The position numbers were made by a program, and so were the translations under genes. Shown piece by piece: positions 56,782 to 64,000 of a stretch of DNA of 64,000 nt (position 1 is its first letter; each line of letters opens with the position of its first letter). The notes beneath the pieces were generated by a model. The model ran no database searches and was not told where the DNA came from. It was given only the letters and a program-made list of their open reading frames with translations. This stretch comes from Hahellaceae bacterium (lineage in GTDB: Bacteria; Pseudomonadota; Gammaproteobacteria; Pseudomonadales; Oleiphilaceae), in contig JADGDV010000007.1 in NCBI GenBank assembly GCA_016744695.1, positions 1 to 64,000 of the forward strand. Reading direction: 5' to 3'.

Positions 56782-56875
56782 GAAATCACTTATATTTAAT
56801 GTCGATATAATATGGGATATGGCCACGGATGCTATTAAAACGCCTACCATACCCTCTAGCTCAGTCACAAAAGAC
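56782..56875 (-). repeat. Segment shared with the TPR/MORN gene (copy 2)
   Basis: The stretch just upstream of the LysE start encodes TELEGMVGVLIASVAISHII and then STLNISDF, similar to residues about 515-541 of the TPR/MORN protein at 51750-53675. It looks like the residue of a second copy of that gene's 3' part, now fused upstream of lysE. Confidence 0.6.
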
Positions 56876-56953
56876 AAATAAACGAGCTAAATTTCGGGGT
56901 AACGGTCTCCCATAAATATTAACTAAACACAGCCGACTTTAACATCAAAATTT

Positions 56954-58162
56954 TCAAACCAGCATCTGCTGCAGTAATTTCTCGCAAGCTTTGTGATCTA
57001 AATATTTAGGTACAGGGTAGTTATAATGCGCCTCCTTTAAAGCCGCTTTGGCAATTGAGGAAATATCAGATGCCTGCAACGCATCCAGTTGCTTCGGCAG
57101 CTCGAATAACTTCAGCATTGACCTAATGTGATCAATGAACTTCTGCGCCAACTCTGCATCTGACTCATTGGCTTTTTTAAGACCACTCACTTCGGCTAGC
57201 TCAGCCAATCTCGAACCGGCGGCACTTTTGGAATAATCCAAAACATAAGGCAGCACAAGAGCATTCCCCACACCATGAGGTGTACCGTAATAGGCGCCCA
57301 AATTATGAGATATTGCATGTACATAACCTAAACTGGCTTTAGTAATCGCCAAGCTAGCATAATAAGAGGCTTGAGACATATTTTGCCTTGCAACAAGATC
57401 GGTACCGTCAACCATAACCTTAGGTAGATTTTCCATAATTAACCGCGTAGCAGCCAATGCATAAGCATCGGTTTCTGGAGTCGCATTAAGCGATATATAG
57501 GCCTCTATGGCATGTGTTAATGCATCCATTCCTGTGGCTGAGGTAATAGATGGGGGTAATCTGGTCATTAGTGCTGAGTCTAGTGCCGCCATCATCGGTA
57601 CCAGTTTAGGGTCAATAATCAAGCCTTTTTTATGGGTAATAGGGTCTGAAATTACGGCCCCTACAGTAGCTTCTGAACCTGTTCCCGCAGTAGTTGGAAT
57701 TGCAAAAAAAGGCATGGGCGCTTTCCATATACGTAGCATACCGACCATTTTTTCTATCGGTTTTCTATTGGTAGCCCCCGCGGCAATCACTTTAGCAGCA
57801 TCAAGAGAAGAGCCACCACCGAAAGCCAAGATAGCATCACTGTTATTCTGCTTTAAGAAAGCTAAACCATTATTGATATGGTCGTACGTTGGGTCAGGTA
57901 AAACTCCATCAAAAATAACCGTTGTCACGCCATTGTTATTTAGTCTTTTCTCAATATTATTCAGTAAACCTAACTTTACCAACATTGAGTCTGTCACAAT
58001 CATCACTTTTTTAATGCCCATCTGTGCAATAGCATCACACAGTTCAAGTGATGAACCTGGTCCACTAAATAATGTGGGTTTGGGCATGGGGACAACGTTA
58101 GCGGCTATCTTTAAGGCTTGCATTATGCTTTTGTAGGTTTGAATTTGAAGCGGGAATAACAT
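56954..58162 (-). CDS. Iron-containing alcohol dehydrogenase
   Basis: A protein of about 402 residues of the Fe-dependent (group III) alcohol dehydrogenase family. The NAD-binding GGGSSLDAAKVIA lies at about 112-124, and metal ligands are visible in MDALTHAIEAY and GTPHGVGNALVLP. Substrates may be short-chain alcohols or aldehydes. The frame begins at 58171, but the ATG at 58162 lies 10 bases after a GAAGG ribosome-binding site and is preferred. A perfect 16-base palindrome lies about 130 bases upstream and may be an operator. Confidence 0.85.
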   Translation of the reverse strand: MLFPLQIQTYKSIMQALKIAANVVPMPKPTLFSGPGSSLELCDAIAQMGIKKVMIVTDSMLVKLGLLNNIEKRLNNNGVTTVIFDGVLPDPTYDHINNGLAFLKQNNSDAILAFGGGSSLDAAKVIAAGATNRKPIEKMVGMLRIWKAPMPFFAIPTTAGTGSEATVGAVISDPITHKKGLIIDPKLVPMMAALDSALMTRLPPSITSATGMDALTHAIEAYISLNATPETDAYALAATRLIMENLPKVMVDGTDLVARQNMSQASYYASLAITKASLGYVHAISHNLGAYYGTPHGVGNALVLPYVLDYSKSAAGSRLAELAEVSGLKKANESDAELAQKFIDHIRSMLKLFELPKQLDALQASDISSIAKAALKEAHYNYPVPKYLDHKACEKLLQQMLV

Positions 58163-58293
58163 GATTAACATACCTTCTTTTTATTATTTATAGACCCGGC
58201 ATTACTCTAAAGCCCTATCTGTTTTGCTAGTATCTCTTTCATGCTTTCACCTGAATGAGTTGTGGTTGTGAGTATGAATCAATACTAAAAACC

Positions 58294-58309
58294 AAGCAAG
58301 CGCTTGCTT
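58294..58309. promoter_or_regulatory. Perfect 16-base palindrome upstream of the alcohol dehydrogenase gene
   Basis: AAGCAAGCGCTTGCTT is a perfect palindrome in the spacer between zapE's end and the alcohol dehydrogenase start. Size and symmetry fit a dimeric repressor site, but no regulator can be assigned. Confidence 0.35.
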
Positions 58310-58376
58310 CTAGCTTATAAGTGCTTTCAAATGATTAATGTGATGCTGTAACTAAGCTATATTAGAATATGCGAGT

Positions 58377-59573
58377 TTATGGAGAGTGGGGTAACTGATA
58401 ATAATCAACTGAAGCCATTTCTGTTAGTCGACTGTGGGCCCTTTCAAACTCAAAACATAAACTACCTTCAATATAAAGAGACGCTAGCGGGATTTCACTT
58501 GAAAGATATAGTTTCACTTTCCGCTCATAAAACTCATCAATTAATGCAATAAAACGACGGACAGCATCATCCATGCTTGAGTGAACAACTTCACGTTCTC
58601 CCGTTTGACCTGAACCAACGCTTCCATCTTCTGTACCCCGTGCTTTAATGTGTTCATAAGCACTTCCACTAAGAGAGGGTATATTCAATAAAAAAACGGT
58701 CTCAAACTGTTTCGCTAGTTGAATATAATCAAGATGACTGCGAGGGCCTTCACAGAGCTGTGAGAACGTAAAGCAAATAGATTTCTCATTATAGGATAAA
58801 CATCGAACCTCTCGCCCCAATACCGTGACGGCAACCGAATCACCCTCCCTGTAATCTTTATTAACCACCTCGATTAAACCCTCAACAGGAGGTAAATTAT
58901 AAGACTTAAACAATAACTTGATACTTTCCGGCTGCTCCATTGATACAGGCGCAGTTATAAAATAAATCTGTTTTCGCTCCAACTGGCGTTCACGGTGATC
59001 ATGAATTCCATCAAGATGCACCTTACAAGTATGTTGCTTAATGGCATCAATCGCAGGTAAAAAACGAGATCGTTGCAATCCGTTAAAATATAAATTCTCT
59101 GGCTCTATGTTACTCGTCGCCACTAATACGACATTAAACTCAAACAGATATTGCATTAACCGTCCTAGCAACATCGCATCACCAATATCTGAAACAAAAA
59201 ACTCATCAAAGCACAAAACCTTGTATTGCTTACTAAGATTCAAGGCAATAACCTTAAGTGGATCAGCCAAGCCTGTCGCTTCAATTAATTGTGTATGAAT
59301 TGACGCCATAAAGTGATGAAAGTGCTGCCGAAGACAATATCTAGGTTGTAAGCTAGTGGAGAATAAATCCATTAAAAATGTCTTACCCCTACCCACCTTT
59401 CCCCATAGATATAAACCTTTAATCGGTTCATTCTTAGCGCTAGCGTGAGTAAGCTGGCTATATAACTCTTCTAATAAGGTTATAGCATTATTCTGAGCAG
59501 AATCATGACTGACTAAACTCTCTTTAAGCAACTGTTTATATTGCTGTAAAGGGCTTGTTTTATGGGTGTTCAT
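58377..59573 (-). CDS. zapE: Cell division ATPase ZapE (AFG1-like)
   Basis: A 398-residue AFG1/ZapE-family ATPase. Walker A GLYLWGKVGRGKTFLMDL (about 48-65) and the characteristic LCFDEFFVSDIGDAMLLGRL (Walker B, about 115-134) are clear. ZapE acts on FtsZ rings, notably in low oxygen or at high temperature, and its mitochondrial relatives assist in protein quality control. Its start codon follows directly on the stop of the lipoprotein hydrolase gene, so they are one operon with yjbQ. Confidence 0.88.
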   Translation of the reverse strand: MNTHKTSPLQQYKQLLKESLVSHDSAQNNAITLLEELYSQLTHASAKNEPIKGLYLWGKVGRGKTFLMDLFSTSLQPRYCLRQHFHHFMASIHTQLIEATGLADPLKVIALNLSKQYKVLCFDEFFVSDIGDAMLLGRLMQYLFEFNVVLVATSNIEPENLYFNGLQRSRFLPAIDAIKQHTCKVHLDGIHDHRERQLERKQIYFITAPVSMEQPESIKLLFKSYNLPPVEGLIEVVNKDYREGDSVAVTVLGREVRCLSYNEKSICFTFSQLCEGPRSHLDYIQLAKQFETVFLLNIPSLSGSAYEHIKARGTEDGSVGSGQTGEREVVHSSMDDAVRRFIALIDEFYERKVKLYLSSEIPLASLYIEGSLCFEFERAHSRLTEMASVDYYQLPHSP

Positions 59574-60494
59574 TTAAGAATCCGACAAGTGCATTATCAT
59601 CTTACTGAGCATATGCTCCCATTGCCGAGAGCCTACCGATGGCTCATCAACTATCAAGTGATTATAGTCTGCTCGAGCATCTTCACCTTTCTTAATTGAT
59701 TCTACCTGCCAGTGAGTTAATTTTTGTGTATTTATTAGTTCCAAAATGCCCGTGTACGATACAAGCTCATCGGATTTATCAATAAATAGAATAGTAGGAA
59801 TATTTATTCTGTCAGAGAGGTTATCTTCAAAATGATCTATTGCCTCATAAAGTGCATTATAGGCCCCAATCGGCGTTCCTGTATTAGCACGGTATTCTTC
59901 AGGTGAAAAACTAGGGATAACAACATTAGGAAATGAAGAAAACAAGGTAAAAATATGCGAGTAATAATGAATAGAAAGTGCAGGGGCAAATAACACCATA
60001 CGCTCAAAACTAACTTCGGGGCTAGAGACCATTAAGTCACAACCTAATAAACCTCCCAGTGAATAACCGACAAAAAATAAGGGCACCTTGTTCTCTTCTG
60101 CTCTCTTCTTTGCTACTTCAAATGCTTGATACACCTCACCACGCCATTGCTTATAGGTCACACTTTTAAAGCTTTTTAGACGTTGTTCATCACCAAGATT
60201 TACCATGTTATGGCCTGACAACGTTAAATTAAGCGTTTCGATCCCTTCATCATTTAAACGATCAATAACACTTTGCATTACATTTGGTTTTTGATTAAGC
60301 CCATGGATAACCAATGCAAACCCTTTTACTTCCTTTGAGTCAGGCACATACTCCCACTGATAAGCCTTAGGAAATACCTGTTTGCTTGTATCAACCGTTG
60401 AAATACTGTCATTCAAGGACGATTGGTTTGAGCAGGCATTCAATAGTATGACCAGACCAAAAAAAATGAATATCTGTTTCAAATAACAACGCAT
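59574..60494 (-). CDS. Alpha/beta-hydrolase lipoprotein
   Basis: A 306-residue lipoprotein: signal with lipobox LLNAC (Cys at about 21). The hydrolase has the oxyanion-side VIHGLNQKP (about 62-70), the nucleophile elbow GYSLGG (about 144-149), a probable acid Asp in FIDKSDELV and a His near the C-terminus in YNHLIVDEP. It should act on ester or amide bonds in the periplasm or at the outer membrane; the substrate is unknown. It lies between yjbQ (12 bases upstream) and zapE (adjacent). Confidence 0.72.
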   Translation of the reverse strand: MRCYLKQIFIFFGLVILLNACSNQSSLNDSISTVDTSKQVFPKAYQWEYVPDSKEVKGFALVIHGLNQKPNVMQSVIDRLNDEGIETLNLTLSGHNMVNLGDEQRLKSFKSVTYKQWRGEVYQAFEVAKKRAEENKVPLFFVGYSLGGLLGCDLMVSSPEVSFERMVLFAPALSIHYYSHIFTLFSSFPNVVIPSFSPEEYRANTGTPIGAYNALYEAIDHFEDNLSDRINIPTILFIDKSDELVSYTGILELINTQKLTHWQVESIKKGEDARADYNHLIVDEPSVGSRQWEHMLSKMIMHLSDS

Positions 60495-60506
60495 TCTAAG
60501 TTCTCA

Positions 60507-60935
60507 TTACACTGAGCTACTACCTTGAATAGTCACAATGATATTTCTGGAGCCACCATAGTTTCTATGCTCACAAAGGTAAACACCTTGCCATACACCC
60601 AGGTTAAGCTGACCATCAGTAATAGGAATATTAAGACTGGCCCCTAATATACTGCTCTTTAGATGAGCAGGTAAATCATCACTACCCTCATAAACATGTT
60701 TGTAATAGGGTTCATTCTCTGGAACGGCCCGATTAAAGTAGCTCTCAAAATCTTGAAGAACCGTTGGATCTGCATTTTCATTTATCGTTAATGATGCAGA
60801 GGTATGTTTGATAAATATATTCATTAAACCAATACGCACAGAGGCAAGCTCAGGGAGCTTTATTAAAATCTCATCTGTGATCAGGTGAAACCCTCTAGCT
60901 GTGGCTTTTAAGCTTATTTCTTTTTGAATCCACAT
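60507..60935 (-). CDS. yjbQ: YjbQ/UPF0047 family protein
   Basis: A 142-residue protein of the YjbQ family. Signature parts are GLMNIFIKHTSASLTINENADP (about 36-57) and LGVWQGVYLCEHRNYGGSRNI (about 112-132). E. coli YjbQ has weak thiamine-phosphate synthase activity, but the true role is unsettled. It begins the yjbQ-hydrolase-zapE operon. Confidence 0.9.
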   Translation of the reverse strand: MWIQKEISLKATARGFHLITDEILIKLPELASVRIGLMNIFIKHTSASLTINENADPTVLQDFESYFNRAVPENEPYYKHVYEGSDDLPAHLKSSILGASLNIPITDGQLNLGVWQGVYLCEHRNYGGSRNIIVTIQGSSSV

Positions 60936-61114
60936 GTCTTAACTCTGTCCTTTTGGTGTACAAGCTCTATGTGCATAAATTCTTTACTTGTTGATGTATT
61001 CTGTCAATTCATTGTTACCTAATGACAAGATCACTTTTTACTATGTACTTACAATAACGACTCATTAAAACACTATAAAAATTAAGTCGTATTAAGAGAT
61101 CTAAGGTGCAAATC

Positions 61115-61852
61115 GTGAAGACAATGATTAACTCAAGAATAATTTTAGCAGTAAAATCGGTGATATTTCATGCAGGTTGTAATATTGCGCTACTACTCCA
61201 TTGCTGTACGACCTTGTTGATAGCGCCATTATTGAATATTAGACAGAAACAGTATGTATTTACACGTTACAATATTTTTGTTTTATGGTGGAGCAAAGTC
61301 ATTTGCGGCGTGCATTACGAGATTGAAGGAAAAGAAAATATTCCTGAAGGCCCCTGCATTATTCTCAGTAATCACCAAAGCAGCTGGGAAACATTTTTAC
61401 TTCAAACACTCTTCTCACCACTGAGTACTGTGTTAAAGAAAGAACTACTTAACATACCCTTATTTGGCTGGGGCATACGCTTGCTTGACCCTATCGCGCT
61501 TGATAGAACTAAGCCCCTACAAGCCTTCAAACAACTGATTACACAAGGTCAACATAGAGTTTCAGATAAGCGCTCGGTCCTGATATTTCCTGAAGGTACC
61601 CGTGTATCTAAGGGAGAGCACGTGAAGTTTAATCGTGGAGGTGCTGCACTCGCTCACCATAGCCAAACACCGATTATTCCTGTTGCGCATAATGCAGGGT
61701 TATGCGTACCTTCACACAGTTTTATTCTAAGGCCGGGTACGATTACCGTTAGAATTGGAAAACCGATTTATTCAGAAGGTCGAAACAAGAAAGAACTGTA
61801 CGATGAATCCACCCAGTGGATCGAATTTAATAGGGATAAGTTAATGGCTTAA
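61115..61852 (+). CDS. plsC: 1-acyl-sn-glycerol-3-phosphate acyltransferase (PlsC family)
   Basis: A protein of about 245 residues, with an N-terminal hydrophobic region and the PlsC acyltransferase domain. Motif I is NHQSSWE (about 87-93), the HX4E variant of the usual HX4D; motif III is FPEGTR (about 159-164) and motif IV is IIPVAHNAG. It should acylate lysophosphatidic acid to phosphatidic acid at the inner membrane. The frame opens with GTG at 61106; the GTG at 61115 has AAGG eight bases before it, and ATG 61124 is a third choice. It converges on the betaine-type ABC operon with only six bases between. Confidence 0.83.
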   Translation: MKTMINSRIILAVKSVIFHAGCNIALLLHCCTTLLIAPLLNIRQKQYVFTRYNIFVLWWSKVICGVHYEIEGKENIPEGPCIILSNHQSSWETFLLQTLFSPLSTVLKKELLNIPLFGWGIRLLDPIALDRTKPLQAFKQLITQGQHRVSDKRSVLIFPEGTRVSKGEHVKFNRGGAALAHHSQTPIIPVAHNAGLCVPSHSFILRPGTITVRIGKPIYSEGRNKKELYDESTQWIEFNRDKLMA

Positions 61853-61858
61853 TTTTTA

Positions 61859-63037
61859 TTATTCGTCTTCGAATAACTTTCCAAGCATAGCGTGATAAAT
61901 GTCTTTATCACCGATATAGCCAACAACCTTATTCTCATCAACAACAAGAACACCATGCCCTGTATGATAACGTATTTCCATTACAGTCTTCATGAGGGTA
62001 TTAGCATGAACCAATGTTGGCTGTTTCAGTAAAGATTCAATAGGGCTATCTGCCGACCAATTTTGTAGGTCGTGCTCTGCACTCCCAAACCGGACTCTGC
62101 TATTTAAAGGGGTTTCGCCTAGCTTCAACCAATAATCATGGCGACGGCTAAGACAATATTCACCATTTAGCGTGGGTAACTCACTAAGCGGCGTCAATAA
62201 GGCTTTCGCTTTTACAACTTCAACAGGGTTAGTATGCGCTACAAAGTTTCTAACATAGTCATCAGCAGGATTAAGAACAATATTTTCAGGTGTATCATGC
62301 TGAACAATCTCACCATCTTTCATGATCGCAATATGATTGCCCAGTTTTAAGGCTTCATCTAGGTCATGGCTCACAAATACCACTGTTTTATTAAGCTGTT
62401 CCTGTAATCGTAATAACTCATCTTGCAGTTGATTTCTAATCAATGGATCTAACGCTGAAAAAGGCTCGTCCATTAAAATAATGTCGGTTTCCATTGCCAG
62501 CGCTCTCGCTAAACCTACTCGCTGCTGCATACCGCCTGATAGCTCTGAAGGCTTTTTTGTAGCCCACTGAGATAAACCCACTAACTCTAACTGGTGCATG
62601 ACACGGTCACGCACTTGAGTACGCTCTAAACCTTTTTGTTCCAAGCCAAAGGCTACATTTTGTGCAACCGTTAACCAAGGCATTAAAGCAAACTTTTGGA
62701 ACACCATAGTGATCCTATCCATGCGAATTTTTCGCTTTTCAGCCTCGTTAAAGGCCAAAAAGTTTTGCATTCCCTGGTCAGTTTCTAAGAGCACTTCTCC
62801 CCTAGTGATTGGGTTTAGCCCGTTAGCCGTTCTCAACAAGCTTGATTTACCTGAGCCTGATAAGCCCATCAAAACACATATTTCACCTTTCGCAACCGAT
62901 AAGCTCGCATTACGCACACCCGCAGTTAAGCCAGTGGTTGCAAGTATTTCACTTCGACTCATACCCTGATCAAGTAGAGCTAGAGCGCGTTCAGGTCGTT
63001 TACCAAAAATAACATCTACGTCTTTAAACTCAATCAT
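61859..63037 (-). CDS. Choline/glycine betaine-type ABC transporter ATPase
   Basis: A 392-residue ATPase of the ProV/OpuAA/ChoV kind. Walker A LMGLSGSGKSSLLR (about 56-69), the signature LSGGMQQRVGLARAL (about 165-179) and Walker B DIILMDEPFSALDP (about 185-198) are intact. The C-terminal 110 residues end in a CBS-like domain (VLVVDENKVVGYIGDKDIYHA). It energises uptake of an osmoprotectant such as choline or betaine. It overlaps the permease gene by four bases. The long N-terminal lead (VDVIFGKRPERALALLD) is usual for this subfamily. Confidence 0.87.
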   Translation of the reverse strand: MIEFKDVDVIFGKRPERALALLDQGMSRSEILATTGLTAGVRNASLSVAKGEICVLMGLSGSGKSSLLRTANGLNPITRGEVLLETDQGMQNFLAFNEAEKRKIRMDRITMVFQKFALMPWLTVAQNVAFGLEQKGLERTQVRDRVMHQLELVGLSQWATKKPSELSGGMQQRVGLARALAMETDIILMDEPFSALDPLIRNQLQDELLRLQEQLNKTVVFVSHDLDEALKLGNHIAIMKDGEIVQHDTPENIVLNPADDYVRNFVAHTNPVEVVKAKALLTPLSELPTLNGEYCLSRRHDYWLKLGETPLNSRVRFGSAEHDLQNWSADSPIESLLKQPTLVHANTLMKTVMEIRYHTGHGVLVVDENKVVGYIGDKDIYHAMLGKLFEDE

Positions 63038-63870
63038 TCTTGATGCCTGCTCTTGGATAATCGATCTAACATAATGGCCACAAGCACAATGGCCAAACCG
63101 GCCTCAAAACCCATAGCAATATCTACCGTATTTAATGCGCGAACAACCGGTTTCCCTAAGCCGTCTGCGCCCACTAAAGCAGCAATAACAACCATCGAAA
63201 GCGATAGCATTATGCATTGGGTTACCCCTGCCCTAATGCTTGACATGGCGGCGGGTATTTCTACTTTAACCAACAAATTTTTATTAGTGCAACCGAAGGC
63301 CTTACCCGCTTCTAATAATTCTGTCGGCACTTCTGATATTCCTAAATAAGTAAGCCTTATAGGCGCAGCTAATGCAAAAACAATGGTTGAAATCAAACCC
63401 GGAACAACACCTAAGCCAAATAACGTAAGTGTGGGAATTAAATAAACAAAGGTCGGTATGGTTTGCATTAAATCGAGAACAGGACGTAGAAAACGATAAA
63501 GCATAGGCCGGTGCGCCGCAGCAATGCCAACAGGCACACCAATTAATACGCAAGAACCGGTAGCAAACAAAACTAACGACAAGGTTTCAATCGTTTGCTG
63601 CCAATACCCTAGGTTCCAAATTAACAATAAGGATAAAGCACAAAATATCGCCGTACCCACACGTCTTTGACGCCAGACAGCAAAAGCAGCCACCAGCACT
63701 ATAAACGCCAAGGGGTGAAGGCTAGACAGAGTATCGATTAACCCCTGAATTAAGAACTCCAACGACATAGCAATAAAATCGAAAAACTCACCGCTATGCT
63801 CAATCAGGCCATCTATTAAATCTTCAGCCCAGTCACCGACGGGGATCTTATATTCAGTGATCCAATCCAT
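63034..63870 (-). CDS. Choline/glycine betaine-type ABC transporter permease
   Basis: A 278-residue ProW/OpuAB/ChoW-type permease with about six membrane helices. It has the binding-protein-dependent transport signature ELLEAGKAFGCTNKNLLVKVEIPAAM (about 182-207, EAA loop) and GVPVGIAAAHRPMLYRFLRP. It forms the channel of the osmoprotectant importer with the ATPase encoded next. The gap to the binding-protein gene upstream is three bases. Confidence 0.87.
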   Translation of the reverse strand: MDWITEYKIPVGDWAEDLIDGLIEHSGEFFDFIAMSLEFLIQGLIDTLSSLHPLAFIVLVAAFAVWRQRRVGTAIFCALSLLLIWNLGYWQQTIETLSLVLFATGSCVLIGVPVGIAAAHRPMLYRFLRPVLDLMQTIPTFVYLIPTLTLFGLGVVPGLISTIVFALAAPIRLTYLGISEVPTELLEAGKAFGCTNKNLLVKVEIPAAMSSIRAGVTQCIMLSLSMVVIAALVGADGLGKPVVRALNTVDIAMGFEAGLAIVLVAIMLDRLSKSRHQE

Positions 63871-63873
63871 AGC

Positions 63874-64000
63874 TTATTTCAGACCTAGTTTTTCTTTAAC
63901 AACGGCTAAGGCAGGCTTACCATCAATACTTTTTACGCCAGACAACCACTGATCCAATACTTGAGGATTGTTTGTTAGCCATGCTTTGGCTGCATCATTC
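63874..64000 (-). CDS. ABC transporter substrate-binding protein, C-terminal end (partial)
   Basis: The last 41 codons of a minus-strand gene that continues past the window: AAKAWLTNNPQVLDQWLSGV, then KSIDGKPALAVVKEKLGLK and a stop. This is the usual end of ProX/OpuAC/ChoX-type glycine betaine or choline binding proteins. Its place directly before the permease gene fits the binding component of the same importer. Confidence 0.85.
   Translation of the reverse strand, partial: NDAAKAWLTNNPQVLDQWLSGVKSIDGKPALAVVKEKLGLK

Overview
The window is 64 kb of AT-rich, gene-dense chromosome from a marine-type gammaproteobacterium, probably near the Oceanospirillales or Alteromonadales. That placement is an inference from gene content and order: dnaX-ybaB-recR, rnd-ycgL-ycgN, ThrH, a PA3286-like KAS III, HrpA, MlaA, GspA/GspB and CysB. 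No 16S gene is present to confirm it. About 50 intact protein genes, one tRNA, the 4.5S SRP RNA, several terminators, two families of REP-like inverted repeats and a patch of gene remnants are described.

Layout. 0.1-2.7 kb: a large surface lipoprotein with Calx-beta and beta-propeller-like repeats. 2.9-10.9 kb: pabB, thrH, then a sulfur block (cysH, cysB, a TauE/SafE permease) and a MalT-type LuxR regulator. 11-23.7 kb, all on the minus strand: dinG, gspB, gspA, a patatin phospholipase, mlaA, a KAS III enzyme and hrpA, with a candidate small RNA or attenuated leader in front of hrpA. 24.1-25.7 kb: a lysophospholipase-like hydrolase and a PhaJ/MaoC hydratase.

25.7-34.9 kb is the most interesting block. 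It is a nine-gene minus-strand operon with a TolQ/ExbB-like motor protein, two ExbD/TolR-like proteins, a TonB/AgmX-PglI-type transducer, three TPR proteins (one a lipoprotein) and two small secreted proteins. The set resembles the core of the Myxococcus AglRQS-Glt gliding or spore-coat machinery rather than an iron-uptake TonB system. One ExbD homologue has Asn where the proton-carrying Asp is expected. Next to it (35.1-37.2 kb) are a MoxR AAA ATPase and a CoxE-like VWA protein, followed by cysK and a membrane VWA protein with about 20 Pro-Glu repeats.

40.9-49.7 kb is housekeeping: DUF1653, ycgN, ycgL, rnd, recR, ybaB, dnaX (with an A9 slippery run placed to make a gamma subunit), a tandem periplasmic binding protein, 4.5S RNA and a divergent RlmJ. 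tRNA-Ser(GGA) at 49.9 kb marks the start of a roughly 6 kb accessory patch. It holds a TniQ transposition-gene remnant, small lipoproteins, a TPR/MORN-like protein, fragments of TetR, NAD(P)-binding, HD-hydrolase and M23-peptidase genes, and a probably frameshifted lipoprotein. A segment inside the TPR/MORN gene recurs just upstream of the LysE-type exporter at the far edge of the patch.

56-64 kb returns to ordinary genes: LysE exporter, iron-dependent alcohol dehydrogenase, the yjbQ-hydrolase-zapE operon, a PlsC acyltransferase and a choline/betaine-type ABC importer (ATPase, permease and the end of the binding protein).
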